NCBI GenBank assembly: GCA_030679035.1
Contig: JAUXTH010000150.1
Span: 1 to 64,000 of the forward strand
Source of the DNA: Methylobacter sp.
GTDB taxonomy: Bacteria > Pseudomonadota > Gammaproteobacteria > Methylococcales > Methylomonadaceae
Direction of reading: 5' to 3'
DNA length: 64,000 bases
In this document: positions 30,246 to 38,427 of the stretch, one piece after another
Layout: every line of letters starts with the position of its first letter
Position numbering within the stretch: position 1 is the first letter of the stretch
Translations under genes and position numbers: made by a program
Notes under the pieces: model-generated
The model's input: the letters and a program-made list of their open reading frames with translations, nothing else
Told to the model about the DNA's origin: nothing
Databases searched by the model: none

Positions 30246-30821
30246 ATGAACGACTTAAAAGTATTGCTTATTGAAGATGGAACGGCAGACCAGTTATTGG
30301 GAAAAATACTGGTTTCTAAGGGCTATTCAGTCACCGGCACCGTAATGCTTGAAGGAAACATGCAATCCTTGGCGGTGAACAACAAAATCGACATTGTTAT
30401 CTTTAATATTGACAGCCCCAGAAAATATTTTCAGCACATCGATTTCCTTAGCCAGAATCATCCGCTGCCCATCATTATCTTTGCACCTGACGATACCGTC
30501 GACACCATCAATCAAATCGTTAAGGCCGGCGTCAGCGCCTATGTTGTTAATGGCCTGGAAACCGGTCGCATTGACAGCATCATCAATATCGCTGTGGCAA
30601 GATTTAAGGAACAGCAACGGCTTAAAACCGAATTGGAAAAAACAAAATCCAGGCTTGAAGAAAGAAAACTGATAGACCGGGCAAAAGGCATTTTAATCAA
30701 AACCCGCGGCTTTACCGAAGATGACGCTTATCACACCCTGAGAAAACTGGCGATGGATCGCAATATTGCCATCGGGGAAATGGCGAAAAACGTTATCGCT
30801 ATGGCGGAGCTGCTTAAATAG
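30246..30821 (+). CDS. ANTAR-domain response regulator (NasT-like)
   Basis: Receiver-like N-terminus and ANTAR C-terminus (LEERKLIDRAKGILIKTRGFTEDDAYHTLRKLAMDRN). Confidence 0.92.
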   Translation: MNDLKVLLIEDGTADQLLGKILVSKGYSVTGTVMLEGNMQSLAVNNKIDIVIFNIDSPRKYFQHIDFLSQNHPLPIIIFAPDDTVDTINQIVKAGVSAYVVNGLETGRIDSIINIAVARFKEQQRLKTELEKTKSRLEERKLIDRAKGILIKTRGFTEDDAYHTLRKLAMDRNIAIGEMAKNVIAMAELLK

Positions 30822-30837
30822 CCTTCCTTGGTATTTT

Positions 30838-30891
30838 ATCGTTCCCACGCACCGGCGTAGGAATGCAGTGTCAGACGCTCCAGCGTCGCCC
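30838..30891. repeat. REP-like repeat adjoining the RAYT 3' end
   Basis: ATCGTTCCCACGC...GACGCTCCAGCGTC, inverted relative to 31449-31505. Confidence 0.8.
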
Positions 30892-31422
30892 TTACCACGA
30901 ATCGATGTCTATTAACCCCGCCAGCCCGGAATAATTAGCGGCGCTGGAATAGCGCCAATGCTCAGGCAAGTTCACATAACCGCGTTTTACAGGATTGGCA
31001 TGAATGTATTGCAACTTCTCTCGCATCATAGCCTCGCTAAATATCAGCTCGGCATGAACGCCTTCTTGCCAGAATTGATACTCTCGGTCTGTTTTATGCG
31101 CTCGCTTGTAAAAACGCAATCGTGTTAATAGCCTCTCGACATGCTGTGCCTGCAAACAATCGATAATTTGCCGCGCAGTATATGACTTGAAACTGTGCGC
31201 GCATTTATTCAAGTCTTTCGCTTGGGCAATAAAATGCAAATGGTTTTCTAAAATGACGTAACCGTAAAGTCGTAAGTCTTCGTGTTCCCGTTGGTAACGC
31301 CAACTATCGAGCACGATTTGCACGGTTTCAGTTCGCGTGAAAACTGGTAGCCACTCCAGTACTGTACAGGTCATAAAGTGAGGCCTACCGGGTTCTGTTA
31401 TCAGGTAACGGTTTCTGCCCAT
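30892..31422 (-). CDS. REP-associated tyrosine transposase (Y1_Tnp)
   Basis: GRPHFMTCTVLEWLPVF, YGYVILENHLHFIA, LQYIHANPVKRGYVNLPEHWRYSSA. Confidence 0.93.
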   Translation of the reverse strand: MGRNRYLITEPGRPHFMTCTVLEWLPVFTRTETVQIVLDSWRYQREHEDLRLYGYVILENHLHFIAQAKDLNKCAHSFKSYTARQIIDCLQAQHVERLLTRLRFYKRAHKTDREYQFWQEGVHAELIFSEAMMREKLQYIHANPVKRGYVNLPEHWRYSSAANYSGLAGLIDIDSW

Positions 31423-31448
31423 ATTGACTTTTAATGTTGAGGTTTAAT

Positions 31449-31505
31449 GTGACGGGACGCTGGAGCGTCCCGAACTGCATTCCCACGCCGGAGCGTGGGA
31501 ACGAT
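31449..31505. repeat. REP-like repeat adjoining the RAYT 5' end
   Basis: TGACGGGACGCTGGAGCGTCCCGAACTGCATTCCCACGCCGGAGCGTGGGAACGA. Confidence 0.85.
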
Positions 31506-31512
31506 AAATGCT

Positions 31513-32436
31513 CTATTTTGCTAACTGCCGAATTTTTTTCAACCACTCTTTCACAACCGGCCAGCCGCGTGTCAGCCATTGCTCTGTTACAAAAGCCGCC
31601 GCCGGTTTAATCTTCTTCCCTAGCGTCTTAGTATAAAACCATAACCTGTCGGCAAATGAAGCATCGGTGCTATCTCGGTATTGCAAATAACGTGAGCCGA
31701 AGCCATCGATAAATACCGGCTTGAACAGCCACATTTCCAGAATTGCCGTTACCCACATAAACATGAACGAAACGCCCATGCCCATACCGGCAAAAATAAC
31801 CAGCCACGCAAACATCGGGTGAATCTTGGTTAGCCACCATGACAATATATCGGCTATCAGAAACGCATAGGGCATGCCGATGGCAATACATTTATATTGC
31901 GTTGTCGTCGTCTCCGCAAAACTGAAAATAAGCCCCACGAACATGAAAATGAAGCTGATCCCGAACAAGTGGATATGTGAAATACGGGTCAGTGAGGCGA
32001 ATGTAGCGCCGGTATCCTGCGCGGTTAAGGCTTTTAACGGCTCAAATTGGGTGAAATCCGGTATGCCGGACGCTTCCTTGTTATGGCACATCACACAACG
32101 GCTCTCAATGATTTTGTCGATACCGTCATCCTTGTAATCATCGCTATCCGCGCCATCCCTGACCCATTCCATGATCTTAAAGCGTTCCAGTTCCGGCGCG
32201 TTATCCTTCATCGAACCATTCAGTTTCTGCTCCAAAACAGTGCCTGAACGGTTCCCGTAATAACTGTAAACAATATCATCAACAGACAAGCCGAATTTGC
32301 CGTCCGCCATGCCGTGGGTAAACAAGATTTGGATTAATGCGAAAAGATAACCTATGCCAACCGTACACAAATAGCCGGTAAACAATACCTTGATAGGGGT
32401 GTCGTGGTCTTTTAGCGGGGTATATTTTGTTGTCAT
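31513..32436 (-). CDS. Multi-TM membrane protein with one CxxCH haem-c motif, function unknown
   Basis: SRCVMCHNKEASG; several hydrophobic segments downstream; start set at MTTKYTPL. Confidence 0.7.
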   Translation of the reverse strand: MTTKYTPLKDHDTPIKVLFTGYLCTVGIGYLFALIQILFTHGMADGKFGLSVDDIVYSYYGNRSGTVLEQKLNGSMKDNAPELERFKIMEWVRDGADSDDYKDDGIDKIIESRCVMCHNKEASGIPDFTQFEPLKALTAQDTGATFASLTRISHIHLFGISFIFMFVGLIFSFAETTTTQYKCIAIGMPYAFLIADILSWWLTKIHPMFAWLVIFAGMGMGVSFMFMWVTAILEMWLFKPVFIDGFGSRYLQYRDSTDASFADRLWFYTKTLGKKIKPAAAFVTEQWLTRGWPVVKEWLKKIRQLAK

Positions 32437-32607
32437 AATCTCGATTGATAATTTGTTGTGTGACGGGTTCAAGCTGAAGCCATGATTATACGATGCCTTG
32501 ATGACGTTGTTATTAACATTCCATATTCCAGCAGATTTTATGCCACAGAGCAGCTTTAGTCACCTTGAGCTACCAAGAGGCTTCGCGCCCACGCAAAAAA
32601 GACCGGA

Positions 32608-32638
32608 TTGGTGCAATACCCTGAAAATAGCGCACCAA
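32608..32638. promoter_or_regulatory. Dyad TTGGTGC-N17-GCACCAA, candidate activator site for the EAL gene
   Basis: 7-bp perfect inverted repeat about 95 bp upstream of a sigma54 element; similar site upstream of nrtA. Confidence 0.6.
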
Positions 32639-32733
32639 ATCGATGCGTTGCAGCCGCCAATGCCAATAATCATGCCGCCGCTGGTACGAGCTATAACCGT
32701 TTAAATCGGGCAAATAAAACTTACCCCCGGCTT

Positions 32734-32749
32734 TGGCACATCGATTGCT
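32734..32749 (+). promoter_or_regulatory. sigma54 -24/-12 element of the EAL gene (TGGCACATCGATTGCT)
   Basis: Matches TGGCAC-N5-TTGCW. Confidence 0.85.
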
Positions 32750-32763
32750 TTAGACAACACAGG

Positions 32764-32802
32764 GCTCCAGCGTCGGAGTGCTGCGGGTTCAATGACGAAC
32801 TC
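32764..32802 (+). promoter_or_regulatory. Candidate ANTAR-target RNA: two hexaloop hairpins
   Basis: GCTCC-AGCGTC-GGAGT and GGGTTC-AATGAC-GAACTC; both loops have A at 1 and G at 4. Confidence 0.72.
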
Positions 32803-32822
32803 CTTAAACAACTCATATCGAT

Positions 32823-33995
32823 ATGAATCAAGAAAAAATACTATTCCCTTATTTTCAGCCTATTGTCGGCGCTGCCAGCGGCACTATCATCGGTTATGAG
32901 GCATTAGCCAGACAACATGATGCAGAGGGCAGGGTTATTTCGGCAGGCGAATTGTTTTCTTCCGCGGATATTGCGCCCGATCAATTGATAGCTTGGGATC
33001 GCATGGTTCGGCGGCAAGCCTTGGAGCAATTCAGTCAATCGAATTCCAACGGTTATTTAACGCTCAATATCTCGGCCGCCTGGATCGACCGGATCGCCGA
33101 CTTTAATTCATTGCCGACCCTGCTGATGCTGGACGAGTTCAATGTTGACAGAAGCCGCGTCATTATTGAAATAACTGAATCGAAAGGCGATCTGGACAAG
33201 CTCGTTGAAATTGCCGCCGTGTATCGCAGGCACGGCTTGAAAATAGCGATTGATGACTTTGGCGCGGGTTTTTCCCAGTTGGAAAGAGTCATGGCTATAC
33301 AGCCCGACATCATCAAACTGGATATGCAGTTATTCCAGAATGCAGCCAAAGGCGGCATCGCCAGCGATATAGTGCATTTGATATCCCGGCTGGCGAAACG
33401 CACCGGTTGTCGCATCGTTTGCGAGGGCGTTGAAACCGCTGAGGACTTCCATTTCGGCTTAAGCTGCGGCGCCCAATATATGCAAGGCTACCTGTTTTCG
33501 CCGGCCACTGCGGAGTTTAAACAGCCGCTGCATTATCAACAACAAATCAGCTCACTCAGAAAAACCTTCCTGAAAAAGACCTTAGCCACCGAAGAACACA
33601 AGATTCAGTTTATCGCCAACATTAAGAGCTTGATCGAACTGCTGAAAAAAGCCCTGGAAACTGACTTCAACCTCAATAAATTATCAGCACACCCGTTTGA
33701 GGAAAGCGGCGTTCTACGGTTTTATTTATGCAATAACGACGGCGACCAAATCTCCTCCAATTTTAATTTTGCCGATGCCAGATGGTTCGAGGATTCGACG
33801 CAACTCGGCTATAACTGGGCATGGCGACCTTATTTTTATCAATTGCTGGCGCTGGAATCGGCGCAAGACAGCTATCGCATTGTAACGTCTGAACGTTACC
33901 GCGATTTTAATACCGACATGCTTTGCAAAACCCTGTCGCTGAGACTGGACGACGAGCGTATTTTATTAATTGATATTGCTGCCGAATGGGTATGA
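32823..33995 (+). CDS. EAL-domain protein (putative c-di-GMP phosphodiesterase)
   Basis: YEALAR, IEITES, IAIDDFGAGFSQLERV, KLDMQL, CEGVETAEDF motifs. Confidence 0.92.
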   Translation: MNQEKILFPYFQPIVGAASGTIIGYEALARQHDAEGRVISAGELFSSADIAPDQLIAWDRMVRRQALEQFSQSNSNGYLTLNISAAWIDRIADFNSLPTLLMLDEFNVDRSRVIIEITESKGDLDKLVEIAAVYRRHGLKIAIDDFGAGFSQLERVMAIQPDIIKLDMQLFQNAAKGGIASDIVHLISRLAKRTGCRIVCEGVETAEDFHFGLSCGAQYMQGYLFSPATAEFKQPLHYQQQISSLRKTFLKKTLATEEHKIQFIANIKSLIELLKKALETDFNLNKLSAHPFEESGVLRFYLCNNDGDQISSNFNFADARWFEDSTQLGYNWAWRPYFYQLLALESAQDSYRIVTSERYRDFNTDMLCKTLSLRLDDERILLIDIAAEWV

Positions 33996-34053
33996 ATTGA
34001 GGCATTCGACCTGACCCAAGCCACCATCAACCCAAAATAAAGGGAAATACATC

Positions 34054-36435
34054 ATGCCAAATGGTATTAAAAACTCGAATCGATTAACCATCAAAATGCG
34101 TTTTATGGTTATTGTGGCTTCTTTAATTATCGGCTTTGCGTTATTCGGCTTTGCGACCTTTAAAGCGATGAATATGCTCAATGTTAACGGTCCAATTTAT
34201 CAACGTATTGTTCAGGGCAAGGATATTATTGCCGACGTGTTGCCGCCGCCTGAATATATTATCGAATCTTATCTGGTTGCGCTGCAATTGACCCAAGTCG
34301 GCGACCCTGATGAAATCAGTGCCTTAGTGACGCGTTTTCAGTCGCTAAAAACGGAATACGAGTCCCGTCATAGTTATTGGTTAGGGCAGTCTTTGGAATC
34401 GGAACTCCATGTTTCTTTGCTTGAGCGCTCCTACCGGGCGGCACAAACTTTTTATGATGAAGCCGGCCAGCGATTTCTGCCAAGCATTCAGGCGGGCGAC
34501 CGCGAAGGTTCTCAGGCCAGTCTGCTGCAAATGCGCCACGCTTATGAAGATCATCGACTCGCTATTGATGAGGTAGTCAAGTTTACAACAACTCGTAATG
34601 TAAAAGATGAGGCACAGGCGCTGACGACCATACACGGGTACAAAATCGTTTTGATCGGCATTTTTATATTCAGCGTTGCGGTGGCTGTCGTGCTGACTGC
34701 ACTGATCAGCCGCGGCATATTACGCTCGCTCAAAACTGTCCAACAGGTAGCAGGCGCCATTGCCGAGGGTGATCTGAACTCCAATATTGACACCCATCAA
34801 AGAGATGAGATTGGCGATCTTTTACGCTCCATGAAAGCCATGCAACAACAACTGCTGGAGCGCATCACGGCGGATCGCAAAGCGGCAGACGAAATTTTGC
34901 GCGTCAAGATTGCGTTGGATAACGTCAGTACCGGTGTAATGATTGCCGATAATGACCGCAACATCATTTACGCCAATAAATCGGTAATCAATATTCTCGG
35001 TAAGGCTGAAGCTGAAATTAGTCGGCAATTGTCAAAATTCTCTCTCAATGGCCTGGTCGGAACCAACATGGATGATTTTCACGAAGATCCCTCGCATCAG
35101 GCAAAAATGCTTAACTCCTTAGCCGGCAGCTATGAGGCCGCCATGCTGGTAGGCGGCCGCTCGATGGTAGTGCTCGCCAATCCGGTCATCAATGAACAGG
35201 GTCAACGACTGGGTACGGTGGCCGAATGGCATGACCGCACCGACGAGGTCATCGCGGAAAATGAAGTAGCCGCGATTGTCGGTGCCGCAGCGATGGGAGA
35301 TTTCAGCATGCGCTTCGACCTGGATGGCTAGGAAGGCTTTTTGCGTCATTTGGGCGAAGAAATTAATCGGCTTATGCACACCAGCGAAACCGGACTGAAA
35401 GAGGTGGTGCGCGTACTCGGAGCGTTGTCCCGTGGCGACTTAACAGAAGAAATTACCCATGATTATTACGGCACTTTCGGACAACTGAAAGATGACTCCA
35501 ATTCCACAGTAGAAAAACTTACAGCTATTATCAGCCAAATCAAGGATGCCACCGACAGCATTAACACGGCGTCTAAAGAAATTGCAGCAGGCAACAATGA
35601 CCTGTCGCACCGTACTGAACAACAAGCCGCCAGCCTGCAACAAACCGCCGCCAGCATGGATGAGCTGACCTCTACCGTGCAGCATAATGCCGCAAACGCC
35701 CAACAGGCAAACCGGCTAGCCGCTGATGCCTCGGACATCGCGGGCAAAGGCGTCGAAGTGGTCAACCAAGTTGTCATGACGATGAATGAAATCAATGAGT
35801 CTTCGCACAAAATCGGGGATATAATTTCGGTGATCGACGACATTGCTTTCCAGACCAACATTCTCGCCCTCAACGCAGCGGTAGAAGCCGCACGGGCAGG
35901 AGAGCAGGGCAGAGGCTTCGCCGTGGTGGCAGTGGAAGTGCGCAGTCTTGCGCAACGCGCCGCGACGGCTGCCGGAGAAATTAAAAACCTGATTAATGAT
36001 TCGGTCAATAAAGTCGTAGGGGGCAGTAAACTGGTTGCCCAGGCGGGTCAGACCATGGAAGAAATCGTCAGCTCCATCCATGGCGTTACAAACATAATGA
36101 GCGAAATCACCGCCGCCTCTTCTGAACAAAGTTCCGGCATCGAGCAGGTCAATCAAGCCATTACCCAAATGGACGATGTAACCCAACAAAATGCCGCCTT
36201 GGTAGAACAAGCCGCAACGGCAGCAGAATCACTGGAAGAGCAGGCGCAAAATCTGGTGGTCACGATGAGCAGTTTTAAGGTGGCCGGCAACCCGAGTAAC
36301 TCAGGCAGTTCTTTTTATGTGCCACCCGTTCGAAAGGAAATAGCACAAACCAAAACAACTGCCGTTAACGTTTTATCTATCCGCCAAAAATCACAGCTGC
36401 AAGCTGCTGGTATTGATGATTGGGAAGAGTTTTAA
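34054..36435 (+). pseudogene. Methyl-accepting chemotaxis protein split by in-frame TAG
   Basis: ORFs 34054-35331 and 35341-36435 are in the same frame separated only by TAG 35329-35331; sensor/HAMP/PAS region upstream, MCP signalling hairpin downstream. Confidence 0.9.
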
Positions 36436-36507
36436 TCCTCCTGTATTAACGAATAAAAGCGGTAAAATTAAATTTTATTTTGCCGCTTAATTACCCCTTA
36501 TAGAGCC

Positions 36508-36897
36508 ATGGACATCACCATCACTACACCAGCCCTGTTATTCCCAGCCATTTCTGTTCTGTTCTTGGCCTATTCCAATCGTTTCCTGGCGATTGCCAGC
36601 CGGATTAGGGAACAGCATAACCTGTTAAACAAAACCCAAAGTCTGGTAGCTAAAAAACAGATCGACAGCTTGAGGCTGCGCATCCGCTTTATTGTGGCGA
36701 TGCAGGTGCTGGCGGTCGTTGGGATTATCTGTTGCATACTCGCTATGGGGCTGATTTTTTACGGACTGCAAAATTACGGCAACATTACTTTTGGCTTCAG
36801 TATGATCTTTATCGTTTTATCGTTGCTGGCCTCGGTCAGTGAGTTATTGCTTTCAACCAAAGCGCTCAATATCGAGCTTGAAGACATGGAAGGATAG
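36508..36897 (+). CDS. DUF2721-like membrane protein
   Basis: 129 aa, LFPAISVLFLAYSNRFLAIASRIREQHN, several TM segments. Confidence 0.8.
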   Translation: MDITITTPALLFPAISVLFLAYSNRFLAIASRIREQHNLLNKTQSLVAKKQIDSLRLRIRFIVAMQVLAVVGIICCILAMGLIFYGLQNYGNITFGFSMIFIVLSLLASVSELLLSTKALNIELEDMEG

Positions 36898-36926
36898 CCA
36901 AGCCTTTTGGGGTAATCAAATTGTCA

Positions 36927-37844
36927 CTAAAACAGGAACGTAACCACCGCTTTTAAATGCCCTGCATCTATGACAGGCATCGCAAGCATGGAATTCAAGC
37001 TCCCTTCCACCAAGGCAATTTTTGAATTATTTCTGATAACAGGAACTCCGGTCAGCCATACCCTGCCCAATAGTCCTTCGCCTTTGCGGACTGAAACGGT
37101 TTCAAAGATTTCCGCCAGTTCATCATTTTGTTTGCTGTATCCCGCCTGACACACCAACCGCTGACCGCTTTCATCCGGCACCCATATCTGTAACCGTTTG
37201 GCAATCGGCGTCGCTTTAGCCGACAGAAATGTCATGATATAAACTTGATTGGCAACAACCGAAACGGGAATGCCCAGCGCCGTAGTTATTCCTGCTTTTC
37301 TGGCATCCGCACTTCTGATGAACGCAGATGATGAACCCAGGTCTTCGATAAGCACAGGCATGGCTGTTTCCCATACCTGTCCGGGTAAACCGGCACCTTT
37401 GGTGAATGTTATGTTTCTGGACATGTCTTCAAAATCATCCAGCGTACCGTAATATCCGTCAATAACAGTCAACTCAGCGTGATTCTCCAAACGGTTACTC
37501 CACACTTCTATCGCACCTGCATGGTGCTGATCGTCTCCGCACAAAAAAACCACCACGGCCATTAAAAATTCGCCTGAAAAAACAGGTATGGCAATGCCGC
37601 AGGTCAAACCAGCCTTTTTGGCCGATTTTGTCCTTTTAAAATAAGAATGATCGAATTCAGTTAATACCACAGGATGACCGGCGGCCCATGCTTTGCCGGG
37701 TAAACCTTCGTCATAAGCGAAGGATTCCTTTTCACTGGCGCCCCGAAACTCATTCAAGTCGCCATACAATCCAGCGCTAAATTCCAAGCGGGTACGATCT
37801 TTTGTCGGTATCCAGATTTCCGTTACTTTAATAAACGTTTTCAT
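36927..37844 (-). CDS. Triple GAF-domain protein
   Basis: Three repeated units: DEGLPGKAWAAGHPVV, GAGLPGQVWETAMPVL, GEGLLGRVWLTGVPVI. Confidence 0.82.
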   Translation of the reverse strand: MKTFIKVTEIWIPTKDRTRLEFSAGLYGDLNEFRGASEKESFAYDEGLPGKAWAAGHPVVLTEFDHSYFKRTKSAKKAGLTCGIAIPVFSGEFLMAVVVFLCGDDQHHAGAIEVWSNRLENHAELTVIDGYYGTLDDFEDMSRNITFTKGAGLPGQVWETAMPVLIEDLGSSSAFIRSADARKAGITTALGIPVSVVANQVYIMTFLSAKATPIAKRLQIWVPDESGQRLVCQAGYSKQNDELAEIFETVSVRKGEGLLGRVWLTGVPVIRNNSKIALVEGSLNSMLAMPVIDAGHLKAVVTFLF

Positions 37845-38118
37845 ATCAAGTCGTTTTCTTTAATAGCCGAAAAATAGTTGGTTGATGGTCTTCGTATTCC
37901 TCAATAGCATTGAGATGATCCATTTTAGACATATCTAAGAAACCTGATAATTAATAATAACTATCCAAGCCGTAGCAGGTTTTATGCCGGATTGTAGAAA
38001 TGGCACAGACGTATACCGCTGGAGCTTGACCCCTTTCATATTCACGCCACTTGTCTACATGTCAAAAATCATCGCTTTAGGTTCAGCCATCGCTACCTTG
38101 CGCATCAAGAGGACTCAA

Positions 38119-38146
38119 TTGGTGCAACACGCAGGAAAATTGCACA
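38119..38146. promoter_or_regulatory. Dyad-like site TTGGTGCA-N14-TGCACA upstream of nrtA
   Basis: Similar in sequence and position to the site upstream of the EAL gene. Confidence 0.5.
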
Positions 38147-38254
38147 GATTCGATGCGCTGTTTTCAGGAACAAACCATCTCAGTCACACAAGACAAAAAC
38201 TATAACTAACTGTATTTATTATATAAGTCACATAAATAATCCATGTGATATTTT

Positions 38255-38270
38255 TGGCACAACGATTGCT
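38255..38270 (+). promoter_or_regulatory. sigma54 -24/-12 element of nrtA (TGGCACAACGATTGCT)
   Basis: Matches TGGCAC-N5-TTGCW. Confidence 0.88.
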
Positions 38271-38285
38271 CTAAACAATACAGAG

Positions 38286-38332
38286 GCTCCAACGATGGAG
38301 CGCTAAAAAAATAGGGGTTCAACGGCGAACCC
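38286..38332 (+). promoter_or_regulatory. Candidate ANTAR-target RNA: two hexaloop hairpins in the nrtA leader
   Basis: GCTCC-AACGAT-GGAGC and GGGTTC-AACGGC-GAACCC; both loops have A at 1 and G at 4. Confidence 0.85.
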
Positions 38333-38343
38333 AAACAGACAAA

Positions 38344-38398
38344 GGCGTCTACCCGGCTGAATACTCCATGTATTCCGTAAGGTGACGCTTTTTTTTTG
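38344..38398 (+). terminator. Leader terminator upstream of nrtA
   Basis: GCGTCTACC ... GGTGACGC stem with inner GAATAC/GTATTC hairpin, followed by a T run. Confidence 0.78.
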
Positions 38399-38427
38399 CT
38401 GATTTTTTCAAACCTGCTGAGGTCAAT

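Noticed and set aside
35329-35331. TAG in the MCP as pyrrolysine or reassigned codon
   Set aside because: No pyl genes seen, and TAG is used as an ordinary stop elsewhere (for example fadE, nasB); a nonsense mutation or error is simpler
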